64,000 bases of DNA from Voacanga thouarsii (taxonomy: Eukaryota; Streptophyta; Magnoliopsida; Gentianales; Apocynaceae): assembly GCA_026120185.1 (NCBI GenBank), contig JANUWF010001938.1:620001-684000 (forward strand). Reading direction: 5' to 3'. Every line of letters starts with the position of its first letter. The stretch's first letter is position 1. The notes under the pieces are model-generated. The model was not told the DNA's origin and made no database searches. It worked only from the letters and a program-made list of their open reading frames with translations. This document shows positions 1 to 12,205 of this stretch, piece after piece. The translations under genes and the position numbers were made by a program.

Positions 1-802
1 TCTCCTTGTTCTTAATTAACAATGAACTTTTCAGACTGCTGTAATATCACAAAGAGAGTTAGCAAACTGAAGGAGCAAAGAAATTGAATTGATTTTGTGA
101 TGCGTATTGCCAATGTTAATTTAAATGTTGTTAGGTCTAAACTGGAAGACAAGATTTTCCTTCTGAGGGTGTTTGGTAATCCAATAAGTTTTAATCTCTG
201 GTAATCATGGACTTGCATATGCTTTGGGGATTCTCATTTTGCATCTCACTAAGTAGTTTGGGAAAACAGTTTAGAAGAGTTAAATGTCAGAATGTGTCTT
301 ACAATGTGCTTCTGAAGTTTGTCATATGGAAGTTAGATAATGGTGTTTTCATATTTTTGGTGCTGCTTGTTTCTTTATGTTTCCGATGTTATGGATTCAC
401 CTTTTCTGTCCTCTAATGAGCTGTGTTCTCTTTGATGGCCTTTCTAATAGTTGGTTATACAGAGACTAGAAAAATTAATTGTTTTTATTGAGATCTTTCC
501 TTTCTGAACAATCATTTATGTAAGGATAAATTATTAAGGATAAATTATTATTGTATGGCTAAAAAACGAGACGATGAATGGAGTGTTTACAAATCGCAAC
601 ATGCTACCATCAGTGGACTGGAATTGAAAAATAAAATTGGACAAAATTTCAGCTCTTTCCATATAGGAACTTCAAGTCACTTTAGTCTTCAATAAGCTAC
701 TGTTTAGCTCCTATTCCTATCATATGATGGGGCATGGAAAGACCAATACTATCTATTAGGAAGTTGTATTTGACTGATATGTTTTGTCTGCATTCATTTC
801 AG
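1..802 (+). other. Intron of the kinesin gene, no exon seen
   Basis: AT-rich sequence ending in a good acceptor (TTTCAG at 797-802) in front of the first visible kinesin exon. Reading frames here are short and show no motor-domain sequence. In KIN-7 genes the P-loop exon precedes this point, so it should lie upstream of the window. Confidence 0.6.
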
Positions 803-3800
803 GGTGACCAGAGGTCTCCTGGAATCATTCCTCTGGCTGTTAAGGATGCTTTCAGTATCATTCAAGAGGTAATAAAAGTTAGCTTAACCTACCACTTTCA
901 AGGTTATGTTACTGTTAATTACTCACAGTATCTTATGATGATGCTTTAGACACCTAGCAGAGAATTTCTTCTCCGTGTCTCATATTTGGAAATCTACAAT
1001 GAGGTAAGCTGCTTAGCTTTTCTGCTTGATTGACAGCCTGTTAAGGAGATCTTCCACTGAAGCATGGCATAGTTGAAATCAATAATTCATTATTTTTAAA
1101 TCAATGGGTGTGATTTTCTGTGGATGCCGTACATGAGTGTATCATTATCACTTGTGTTATACATTGGCATTTGACTATCAATAGCCCTCTGGGAAACACT
1201 ATTTGATTGGATTTGTAATGGTTGAAAACAATCCTATCATCTGGAGTTCATGCATCAATTGTGTTTATTTTTTTAAAATTGGAATATAATCTAAAGAAAA
1301 TAGCTCTAATCTAATTTACTGACTATCTAGTTTGTAATAAAATAATATCCCAGTGATGGATATTGATCATTTTCCTTGGATGTTATAGATTGTTTTACAC
1401 ATTATAAGATGTCTCAACTGTTCGATGCAATATTAGTTCTTTCTGTTGCTAAGAAATCCCATATCTAGTGGAGATTTATTTTGTGGGAATCCTGCAATAG
1501 ATTTTGTTACAGTTTGCGTAGCAGAAATGCCACGAATTTTCCTAGAGCATGGATTAAGTTTGGAGAAATTAATTCTTTTGTTTGGTTACCCTTTCTCATA
1601 TTATATTTGTTTCCCTTTTCTTCTTTTGTTACATGCAACAACTTGTTATGTTTTAGTGATATCTGGTTGGTGAATTCCAGATAATTACTTCCTTAACTAC
1701 TTTACTACTTATCAGGTTGTTAATGACTTACTAAATCCAGCTGGGCAGAATTTACGCATTAGAGAAGATGCACAGGTACATTTTCCTTAACTAATACTAA
1801 TGAAACTTAAATATTTAAATACAGGAGAACTTCAAACATTTCTTTTCCTTATATATTTACTGTAGGGGACCTTTGTCGAGGGCATCAAAGAGGAGGTTGT
1901 TTTATCTCCAGCTCATGCGCTTTCTCTAATAGCAGCAGGGGAAGGTAAAAGCTTTGCTTAAACTCTGATAGCTAAGTCTTTTCTAGACCGGTAAAGGTAG
2001 GTAGCTTGTAATTTTAATTTTGCACTTTCTTAATATGATGTACTGTAGCTTTTGGACTAGATTTCACATTTATTTAGAAAATAAAAAACATTTTGTTCAT
2101 AATAATTGATGGATGTCTTTGATGTTCATAATAAATGTTCACAAAGAACATTTTGGGGTCTGCACTCCAGCTTCAGAACCTGGAAACAATTATCTAATTA
2201 TTTGAGATCCTTTTATTTTATTTTTCTGGTTCTATAATTATTATTTCAATAAAATCGGCACAATTGAACTACTCTTAATCACCATTTCTTGTTATATCCA
2301 TGATATATCCTTGTCTATATTTTCCATTTGGTGCTGGTGATATTTATTTCTAACGTCAGGGCAAGCTTACATGATGTGGGTTCTAAAAATTAGGTTATAG
2401 GTTATACTCTGTATAGTTTTATATTGGCTCCAATATGAATTTCTTGCTTTTCTTTCTTGTTTATACCAAAAGGATATCCTCTTTCGGAACTGGAAAATTT
2501 GTACTTTGAGATATGTATATTTTTCCCACATATTTTATGTCTGAAAAAGGTTTTCAGATTACAGCTTCTCCCATATCTCTTATTTTATAACTAACAAGGT
2601 TAGCTGTGCATGTTTTACACTCTCTTTAAACTGTTATGCATTTCTGACATTTTCTTGATAGACCTAGAGAAGTATTTTTTGGCAAAAATCTCATATTGTA
2701 CGTTAATGCAAACTTATTTCCCCATTTTTGATGCATAGCTTTTGACTGATCGGTTGAGTTTTATTTAGTTATGGTTCTGATTGCCATTCATCCTCTTTTG
2801 GCAATTTGTTTTAACAAGTTCAATTTTCTGCCACAGAGCACAGGCATGTGGGTTCCACAAACTTCAATATTCTCAGCAGCAGAAGCCATACGATATTCAC
2901 ACTGGTACCTACCTTGCACTGGTGATTAAATGCAAAATTTTCCTGCATATTTTGATGCTTTGTTTCTTCCACCTCCATTTGACAATGCAACTCTTGCTCA
3001 ACTACCTTGTCGACAGACAATAGAGAGTAGCCCATGTGGTGAAAATTGTGAAGGCGAAGCTGTTACATTGTCACAACTGGTGAGTGGCCCATGGCTGTAT
3101 TTGGGAAGAAACTCATCCCAATCCAAGCCAAAACTCCAATTTAAAGTAATATTAATTTAAATAATTTTCGTTTTTTGAGAACTGTCATATACTCACAATA
3201 TATCATATTTTATCTCTCTCATTAATTATTAGGCCCCGTATTTACCCCACATTTAATAATATTTTATTAAATTTTAACAAACTAATCTCAATCCAATCCT
3301 TATCCAAATACATTCTATGCTTGTTTGATCATATTGACTTCCAACTCCACCCATTTGTTGCTTTTTTATTTGAACTTTTTCTTCAAAAGTTTAACCAGAT
3401 CAAATTCTTCAAGTTGCCATGCATTCAGAGGGTAACTTACCTCTGTCCTTGTCTTGTGAAGATATCAGACTATCGGTTCAACTATCTCTGTTTCTTGGAT
3501 TCATTATAGCTGAGCCTGGTGTTCTGTTTATATTTTGATTAGACTTAGTGAATATGATTGATTGATGATACATCAATTGGTATATATTCTTGCAGAATCT
3601 CATTGACTTGGCTGGTTCTGAGAGCTCTAGGGCCGAAACTACGGGTGTGCGTCGTAAAGAGGGGTCCTACATCAATAAGAGCCTCCTAACTCTCGGAACT
3701 GTGAGACCTCAATCATTCTGGTTGTGTTGTCAGTGTAATAGTTTCACTCTACTAAGGCGTTTTTCGTTTACTTACAAATTACTCTTTGTTTTCCCTTTAT

Positions 3801-6800
3801 TTGTTCTTCTTATTCTTTACTGAAAGCTGTAATTTGTTGGCATTTTATATGTTTTCTTCAACTAGAAGAAGAATGCAACAAAGTTTATCCAGCTGTTAAT
3901 CAATCTAATTTGACTGCCATATAAGTTGGAGTTGGATGCATACTTTTTCCTCTTGAGTTGTGCACAGAAAATGGAATATAATCCATATTATATTATTTGT
4001 TACTCAAGTTAAATCATTTAAAAAAGTATCTTTCCCTGAGTAACTCTTTTAACTGGTAATGCTAACTATTTTCATTAAAAGATTGGTAGTGGGCAGGAAG
4101 ACTTTAGAAGTTAGAGAAGGATTCATCATGTACTTAAGCATAGGTTGAATCTCAGCTACATCTCTGATAGTTACCCTTATGTTGGAAGATATTGTAGTAC
4201 AAACTTGAAAATTCATCCTTGGGAAATGTCTCTCGCATCAAATAATGAATGGTTGATATTGAGAGGAAAGTTTGGCATTCTACATGCAATTTGTGTTTTG
4301 TTGAAGTCATTTCGAGTCTAGAACTAGTTTGGTAACCTTCCTTTCTGCAAAAATATCCTTAAGAAAATCTTTTCAGCTAGAATATATTAAATCTTTCTCT
4401 CTTACCGTACTCCGTGCCTTCATTATCCCCAACAGCCAAGCCAAAAAACCATGCACAAGTGCTGAAGCAACAAAAGCCAGTTTTGGCCATTATCTTGTTT
4501 CAAATTTTGTGGTCTATATGAATCTTTCTCAGACACAGTTGTAATGATGTTTGTGTTCTTGCATGGGGTAATTGACTTGTGACTAGCATCTGTTCTCCAT
4601 ATTTTTATCACTCCCTTTTTCCAAAGTGAATGTCTTCATTTGACTCGGCAGACAGATTTTTATTTTAACTAGTGTGGGCAAATGGTCAAAATTTGGATTG
4701 GAAAGCATGTTCCTTTTAGGAAAGTGAACAATATTAGAAACACCTGAAGATGAAATGAAGACATTTGATATGAAACAGAGGGAATATTATATCTTTTTTG
4801 TTATATGCAACTCTGACGTGCAAATTGCTGATTGTAAACAGGTTATATCAAAGTTAACAGATGGGAAATCTGCTCACATTCCATATAGAGATTCAAAATT
4901 GACCCGGCTTCTTCAGTCTTCATTGAGTGGTCATGGTCGTGTATCGGTATGTATTTCTGTTATATAGGTGTATCTATGTTGATTTTTTCCAGCTGAAGCT
5001 GTTTCAGTCATTCTTGTGCTATGACTCTATAAATGACTCTATTCTCAAGATATGTTGGGAAAAAGAGAAATTAAAGTGCTTTTTGATGTACCATGCAAAA
5101 ACCTGGAAACAATCTATAGCCCAAAAAGTCAAATGAACTACTGCTCTGAAACTCCTGACAGAAATGAAAGATGTTGCTACCTTACTTAAAATCTTTTCTT
5201 GTGGGTAAACGCAGCTAATCTGCACGGTAACGCCTTCATCAAGCAATTCTGAAGAGACACACAATACATTAAAGTTTGCACATCGTGCAAAGCATATTGA
5301 AATACAGGCAGCACAAAATAAGGTATGTTCTTGATATATACACAAAATACGAAAAGATGACAATAGTCACTCTAACTATGGCTGTTAACATGCAGATAAT
5401 TGACGAGAAATCACTAATTAAGAAATACCAAAATGAAATTCGTTGTTTAAAGGAAGAATTAGAGCAATTAAAGAGAGGCATTGTTACGGTTCCAAAAATG
5501 AAAGACAGTGGAGAAGACGATTTTGTGCGCTTAAAACAAAAGGTATGCTTGGAGCAAGCTCTGCTTTTGTATTCTCTGTTGGGATTTTAAATATGTTTAA
5601 GTACAAAATTTCTACATATGTTGAATACAATTATTATTATTATTATTATTATTATTAATTTTTTTTATATTATTATTATTATTTTTTGGGTTTTCGCCTT
5701 TTGGTTTCATTTTGCATTTGCATTTTCTGCTGTACATGGAAGAATGCACATCCCTTGCCATACCAGGGGCCTTTGAGCTGGTCTAACAACATTCTCAGTA
5801 TCATGTCAAGAGCAAAGAAATAAAAAGGCTGTTATGTTGCAGGATGATATGGGATATTCATTCATTTCTTCAATTTAAAGTAATCAATTAGGATGTGTTC
5901 ATAGCTGGATTGATAGGGTAATAGCTAGTTTGTGAAAAGAATGCTGTATATAAGCTTGAACCTTTTCCTTCTTTTTTGTTGTTTTGTGAAGCTAGAAGAT
6001 GGTCAAGTTAGGCTGCAATCAAGATTGGAAGAGGAAGAAGAAGCTAAAGCTGCTTTGATGGGTAGAATACAGCGGTTGACAAAATTGATATTGGTTTCCT
6101 CAAAAGCTTCGCAGTCATCAAGACTTCCTCACCGTCCAGGTCTAAGGAGAAGACACTCCTTTGGAGAAGAAGAGGTATGTTAATCCTTTTCTTTTAATCA
6201 TGATTTCTCCTTCCGTATGTGCCCTCTATAGCCCCCCATGCCTTTTGGGGGAGAGAGGGAGGGAACTGTTTCATTTCATTGTCTAATTACTTGTAAATAA
6301 CTTATAGCTTGCATATCTTCCACACCGAAGGCGAGATCTTATCTGGGATGACGAAAACATTGATACTTTTGTATCTCTTGATGGAAATGCGGAAGCTTCA
6401 GATGATACACTGAAGGAGGAGAAAAAGAGCAGGAAGAATGGATTGCTTAACTGGTTGAAGTTACGGGTATGTGGAGTACATATTTTGATATTTGTTGTCA
6501 TAGGCTTTTTGTATTGGTTTTTCCATTCTGAGTCAGGGTCTAGCAATTACCAGTTTCTGATGTCTCATCTTTGCTTGCTGCATTGGGTTTTGACTTGTTT
6601 CCAAGGGAGAAAGTCTAGAATTTAGATATTGGAGGCCTGCTGATGAATTTGCTTCTCTCTCAGTTCTCACTAAAGATACCCTTCCTTCCTTGTGAGTGTT
6701 AAGTAGCATGCAGATTCAGTGTTGGGCTTTGGTTCTGGTAGCACAACTTGTTTTCCCCAATCATGATTATTTAAGTTGTCTCAATGCCTTTGGTTCAGAC

Positions 6801-9800
6801 CCCGGTGAATTATATCAGACAACTCCCTTTGGATGAGGGAAAGAAATTTTTGCTTTAACCTGGCATAGGTACATGGTAGCGTAAACATGTAAAAAATTTG
6901 TATATAGTGGGTGTATAATGTTTTTTACATTTGCAGAAAACTTCTGATCTATTTTCATGTGGTTTGGCAAAAAGTTGAGGACAAGGACGAGTTGATGCTT
7001 TTTTCTTTTTACTCTCATGATTGTAAGAGTGAAGAAGTTTTGCAGAGCACCAGTATCCTTATTTTCCTATTTATAGACTAAATTTACAATACTGGCAGTT
7101 CATTTCAGTTCCCTTAAGAGACATGATTTCTAGAAAGGTGGAATAGGGAAGAAGAGCATGACTTAAGAAAATCTTGAGAAAGCACTGAATTATAGATGTA
7201 TTGCATGTTGAAAGGCATATGACTTAAAATGGATTATTTTACTCTCTTTTATATATTTGATGAAATCGCATAATGAATAGAAGTTTCATTCGTAATATGT
7301 GATAGAATCAAAATGTTTTCTTTTGCCAAAAAGGATGTTGTATTTGACTACAATTCTCAAAATCATCTTCATCACTCCTGTAGCATCATTTTGAGGAAAA
7401 ATTCCCAACTCTTTTGTTGTGTGCTTCAAATATTTGCACTAGTGGATCTAATGCGTTTTCTTTTGGTAACAATTCCAATGGAAGAATGCAAGCAATTTTG
7501 TTATTGCTGCTGTTATACCTTCATTAGCCTTTGTCAAGGTAAGCTAATTTTATATTTTAAACTAGAAACGAGACGGCGGCATTGGGACTTTGACGAGCAA
7601 CAGTGACAAATCCAGTGGAGTTAAGTCAACCAGTACACCTTCAACTCCTCAAGCTGAAAGTGTTAATATTCACATGGAATCAAGAAATTCTCGCTCTGTA
7701 CCAACAGAAAGCACCCAATCTGCAGAGCATTTGACAGAGACAAGACAGGACAGAGAAGCCCACGTGGATAACTTGTTGGGACATGAGACACCCCTGGTAT
7801 GAGATTAGCATCATTGACAACTCAGGAAAACTGTTGGCAGCTTAGAAATCACTACTCACTTTTGCAAATTTTAATACTTGGAATGAAAATGTCCATATAT
7901 CTTCGAAAACGTTTTAAGTCTGAAAATTGTGCACTTAGCAGTGCTTACTTAAATATTTGAGCTGTATTTAATACTTTGCATGTTCTATTAGCCTTATTTT
8001 TTATCTTTATTTTCTGGTACCAGACTAGCACAAAAACACTGGATCAAATCGACCTTCTGAGGGAGCAACAAAAGATTTTGTTGGGTGAAGTGGCTCTTCA
8101 TACCAGTGCTCTTAAAAGATTGTCCGAGGAAGCCACAGAGAACTCCAGGAAGGAACATATTCAGGTAATCCTGGTCTCTGAATTCTTCCATTACCCATGA
8201 TTCAATCCAATACTTTGCGTTTACCTTTTCTGTTCATGTGGAAGGTCGATATTAAAAAATTGAAGGATGAAATTAGAAGGAAAAATGAGCAAATAACTTC
8301 ATTAGAAAGGCAAATCGCTGATTCCATTCTTACTTCTGATGAAAAATTGGATAGTTTGGAAGAGTCACAAGTAAGTTGGTTCTGCTGAAATGCTTTGGTT
8401 GCTTTCCTGTTGCAAACCCTTGTTCCCTCATGTAGTTCTTTGTGCTGCAGTCTGTTGCGGAACTCATGGCACAGCTGAATGAGAAATCATTTGAACTTGA
8501 GGTAATACAACTGGTGCATGTTTGCCAAAGAGTTATCTTGAGTCACTTTAAGCAAGGGTACCTTGACATGTTAAAGTGAATTTGTTTCATCAGTTTCAAA
8601 CTATGTGATTGACTACTGTATTGTTAGATACCAATAAGATGGATTCCCCAGGGATGTCTGTAAATACCTCTATGGTCACTGCCGATATGACATTGGCGAA
8701 GATGCTTTTAAAAATTTTTAAACAAAAATACACACAAAAAGTATGAAAAAAGTGAAGAATAATTGTAAATTGGAGGGAACCGTGTCATTAGTCAGTACAA
8801 TGATAGGGGAAGGAAAGACAGATAATAATAATCAATCCTTAGACCACACAAATAACCTAATAACTTTTCCTTTTTTGAAATGTTTCTATTCTGCTAGGTG
8901 GTTTTATCTGTTTATTGTGTTCATTTACAGGTTAAAGCTGCTGATAATCGGATAATTCAAGAGCAGCTAAATCAAAAGGTATAGGACATGTCTCTGCCAA
9001 TTTCCCCTTAGGATTATCAGTGGTTTGAAAGCACTAGTTTGTTTTTTTTTTCTGTCTTAATTTTTTCCTTAATCAATCCTTTGTATCAATGTTTCATGGA
9101 ACTTCTTTTTTGAGCAGATTGGTGAATGTGAAGAACTGCAAGAGACAATTGCCTCATTGAAACAACAACTATCTGACGCCCAAGAGCAGAGAATTCCTAG
9201 CCCATTGCGTAATCCTTCACAACATGAAACCAAAACTTTGCACCAAGAACTTCTGAATCTTAAGGAGGGTTCAGCTTTGAAATACACAAAACAAACATTC
9301 CTTCTCCAAGCCCAGGTTATATCATGTTTATAGCTTATGTATTTGCTGCATCTTATCTGATGAGTGGAATCTTTTAAAGTTCTTTGGGACACTGTTTAAG
9401 GGAAAAAATGGAAAATAAATAGGAAGAGGAAGAGCAAAAGGAAGAATACTTACTGTAGTTTGCACTCAGTTATTTCATATTCCGGGCTCTGTTTGGCTGG
9501 GTGCAATTGTTATATGTTTCACCAGTGAATCCTGTATTTCTGCAGGAAGCTGAGATTGAAGAACTTAAAAAGAAATTGGCTGAATTAAGCGAGTTGAAAG
9601 AACAACTAGAGGTTCGGAACCAGAAATTAGCGGAGGAGAGTTCATACGCTAAAGGATTGGCATCTGCAGCAGCCGTAGAATTGAAGGCACTGTCTGAGGA
9701 GGTTGCTAAACTTATGAACCACAATGAGAAATTAGCTGCTGAATTGGCAGCTCTTAAAAGTCCCCCGACACAGCGTAGAAGCATTAATTCCGTTAGGAAT

Positions 9801-10130
9801 GGCAGACGAGATGCTCATGTTAAACAAAGTGTAATACCTCCAGATGTTAAGAGAGAATTAGCTTTGAGCCGTGAGAGGGAAATCTCTTACGAAGCTGCTC
9901 TGGCAGAAAAGGATCAGAGAGAAGGTGAATTACATCGAAAGGTGGAAGAATCAAAAGAAAGAGAAGCTTATCTTGAAAATGAACTTGCAAACATGTGGGT
10001 TCTTGTGGCAAAGCTGAAGAAGTCTCAAGGCGCCGAAAGTGAGGTTTCTGATTCAACCAGAGAAAACCAGAGGATTGATGGTTTTGAGATTTGGAGTAAT
10101 TCTGTGCAGACAAAAGAGTTTTTGAACTGA
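803..10130 (+). CDS. Kinesin-like protein, KIN-7 subfamily (5'-partial)
   Basis: Microtubule plus-end motor of the plant-expanded KIN-7 class; the nearest remembered relatives are the KIN-7C/D mitochondria-related kinesins. Nineteen exons were read: 803-868, 950-1003, 1716-1775, 1866-1944, 2837-2904, 3017-3079, 3596-3700, 4842-4946, 5215-5322, 5396-5542, 5992-6174, 6308-6466, 7566-7796, 8024-8164, 8245-8370, 8451-8501, 8931-8978, 9118-9315, 9546-10130. They give about 858 residues in one frame, and nearly every intron is phase 0. The motor domain shows switch I ([11 protein letters not shown]), switch II (LIDLAGSES) and the [11 protein letters not shown] helix, then a neck ([12 protein letters not shown]) and several coiled-coil stretches. 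The C-terminal exon is a long coiled coil with [16 protein letters not shown], typical of this subgroup. The P-loop (GQTGSGKT) is absent because the 5' end is outside the window. No stops or frameshifts were seen. Confidence 0.93.
3165..3312. repeat. Dispersed AT-rich repeat in kinesin intron
   Basis: This intronic stretch resembles 21965-22110. Both have TTTTCGTTTTC/T, then TACTCACAATATATCATAT, then ATTTAATAATtTTttATA with similar spacing. Two copies in unrelated contexts suggest an old MITE or other small repeat. Ends and target duplications are not clear. Confidence 0.4.
5631..5685. repeat. TTA/ATT microsatellite in kinesin intron
   Basis: A run of ATT trinucleotides, interrupted by a T-rich stretch and then resumed, within the intron between the exons ending at 5542 and starting at 5992. 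Confidence 0.85.
8600..8930. repeat. Kinesin intron segment with a second copy at 12005-12205
   Basis: The intron preceding the exon at 8931 shares ordered blocks with 12005-12205: an ACTGTATTGTTAG / ACTATTGTATTGTTGG block, GGCGAAGATGCT, AATACACACAAA, TTAGACCA, TAACTTTTC and AAATGTTTCT. It is either a duplicated piece of the kinesin gene or one dispersed element inserted twice. Confidence 0.6.
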
Positions 10131-10569
10131 CGGACACCTAATTAGCAAGACCGCAAATAACGGTTGTTTGTTGCTTGTAGCAGATTTCGCTGGATTGTCA
10201 CTGTGAATTTTTTCCTCCCCTCCCCATTTTTTGGTTCATGTATTGATGTCTGCGAGGTGTTGTATAAATTAGGTTTAGTTTTTGGTTTGCAATGTAGTAA
10301 TATAGGGGTAGGGGTGTATTGTAGTCTATTTCCATTGGAAATCTAAGGCTCTTCCTAGTTTGTATCTAGTACAAGGATTCCCAAGTTAATTCTTTCCCAA
10401 CCCTCTCTCTCAATCCAAAATCAAATGGGATTCTGAATTCATTCCCAAGTTGATTCTTTTCTTCCTCAATCCAGATGGGACTCTGAAATCAGAGTAAAAA
10501 CGCAGTTAAACACCGATTCAATCCAAATCGAAGTTGGAATCGGGCAAATTGGAGTATAATCATTGAGGG
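10131..10569. other. Kinesin 3' region and F-box leader
   Basis: Contains the kinesin 3' UTR (T-rich, roughly to 10370) and the short upstream region of the F-box gene. No further gene was seen. Confidence 0.5.
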
Positions 10570-11886
10570 ATGGGTACTTCTAACTCAACTCAAAAACTTG
10601 GTATGCTTGAGAAGATGAAGAAACCGGAGGGTGAGATTGAGAGCTCTGTTAGTGCCCTGGGATATCTACCTGCTGATTTGGTGTTTGAACTGTTCACGTG
10701 CCTCCCTATCAAGGCAGTGTTTCGGTGCATGTCTGTATCTCAGACTTGGAGTTCCATCATTCCGCAGCATCGGAGATTTTCTAATGCATCCGAGGCTTGG
10801 CGTTCAATCATCCCGCGTAATCCCACATTCTCTGATGCTTACTGCCGCCGCAATCCTACCGTAGTCATCATTACTCGCCTGTGTACTTGCAGTGTAAGAT
10901 TTTATTGTTGCGGTCTTAGAGATGATGATGAATATGTTGAAACATTAACCGTCTCCTGTCCAGTTAGGATGTACAAGGACAGGAATGAAGACCCTTTTCG
11001 CTTTGGTGTTGAAGATGATTATGAATATAGGCAAGTCACGCAAGTGATCAATGGTTTAGTTTGTGTTTGTGTTGGCTCTGGTGTGTTCCTCTATAACACA
11101 TTGAACGGTGAAGTTATGAGACTCCCAGACCCGACTCGTCCAACTACACTTGAAGATGCAATTGGAGACGTTTATGCTTATTATCAGTACTTTTTTGGCT
11201 TTGATCCAGTTAACAGATTATATAAGATGTTGAGAACCAGTAGAAGACGAAGTTACATTCTCACTCTTGGCAACAATTCTTCGTGGAGAACACTGCCCGA
11301 CTCTTACGCACCAAAGTACCCCGATAATATCTGTGTTAATGGGATTTTGTATTGGAAAGATTTAAGGTATTCCTTAATGTCATTTAACTTCAGCGAAGAG
11401 AAGTTCAGTCGCATTAGCATTCCACCCCCTCAAACTCCTTTGAATGTGGATGATATCTTTATCATCCTTGCCGCCAGCAACTTTGTGCAATTTAGAAGAC
11501 GATTAACTTTACTCCTTAAACAAAGTTATGGAGAGTTAGTCCTCTTCATGTTAGACTATCATGAAGAAGGAGGTTATGTTTGGACTAAGCATGTGGCAAG
11601 CCTTCCAAGTGAATTACAAGTTCCACAAAAAGTTGTTCCTTTAGGTAGTCTCTGTACAGGGGAGATATTGTTAATGTTTGCAAAGGCCGATCCTGGAAGC
11701 TGCTCCTCACCACGACTGGTCTACTCGTACAATTACGAGGACGACACTTTTAAGAGGTTTAGTTTAGGAAAGTTGCCTGGCTCAATTAAGTTGGGAAGAC
11801 AACATTGTTTCAATGTATCTTCTGCGAAGCCAAATTTTGGGAGTCTGGATTCTCTGATTAATGGAGGTAGAGATATGATCAAATGA
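10570..11886 (+). CDS. F-box protein with F-box-associated (FBA-type) domain
   Basis: Single-exon gene of 438 codons. Such proteins act as substrate receptors of SCF ubiquitin ligases, binding SKP1 through the F-box and the target through the C-terminal domain. The F-box is at about residues 30-75 (YLPADLVFELFTCLPIKAVF, then RCMSVSQTWSSII). The associated domain follows, with the characteristic INGLVCV, LYNTLNGEVMRLPDP and FGFDPVNRLYKML strings around residues 155-220. The overall layout resembles the CPR1-type F-box class. ATG 10570 is the first in frame, and a small out-of-frame ORF at 10631 is a shadow. An oddity is a short in-frame duplication of the last F-box helix (residues about 61-92). 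The target is unknown. Confidence 0.88.
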   Translation: MGTSNSTQKLGMLEKMKKPEGEIESSVSALGYLPADLVFELFTCLPIKAVFRCMSVSQTWSSIIPQHRRFSNASEAWRSIIPRNPTFSDAYCRRNPTVVIITRLCTCSVRFYCCGLRDDDEYVETLTVSCPVRMYKDRNEDPFRFGVEDDYEYRQVTQVINGLVCVCVGSGVFLYNTLNGEVMRLPDPTRPTTLEDAIGDVYAYYQYFFGFDPVNRLYKMLRTSRRRSYILTLGNNSSWRTLPDSYAPKYPDNICVNGILYWKDLRYSLMSFNFSEEKFSRISIPPPQTPLNVDDIFIILAASNFVQFRRRLTLLLKQSYGELVLFMLDYHEEGGYVWTKHVASLPSELQVPQKVVPLGSLCTGEILLMFAKADPGSCSSPRLVYSYNYEDDTFKRFSLGKLPGSIKLGRQHCFNVSSAKPNFGSLDSLINGGRDMIK

Positions 11887-12004
11887 TTGTTTTGGTGTAT
11901 CTTTTTTCTGCACAGAGAGAGCTGAGGAAATGTTCTTCCTTGTAATGATTCCTTCTTCTTATAGTAAAATATCAAATATATACTATTTGTCCACTTTGCT
12001 GATT

Positions 12005-12205
12005 ATTGTGACTATTGTATTGTTGGGGACCAATAAAATGGATTTACATTGCCAAATTGTAACAGGCGAAGATGCTGTTGAGTAAAAAAAAATACACACA
12101 AATGTTTAGACCAACAAATATCCTAGTAACTTTTCTTTATTTTCAAATGTTTCTGTTATGTGCACAGTGGGTTTGTGATCCGTTTACCGTGTTCAATCAA
12201 TTGGC
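12005..12205. repeat. Second copy of the kinesin-intron repeat
   Basis: Collinear with 8600-8930 (see that entry) but shorter in the middle. It lies downstream of the F-box gene and overlaps the last codons and 3' end of the NLR on the minus strand. Confidence 0.55.
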
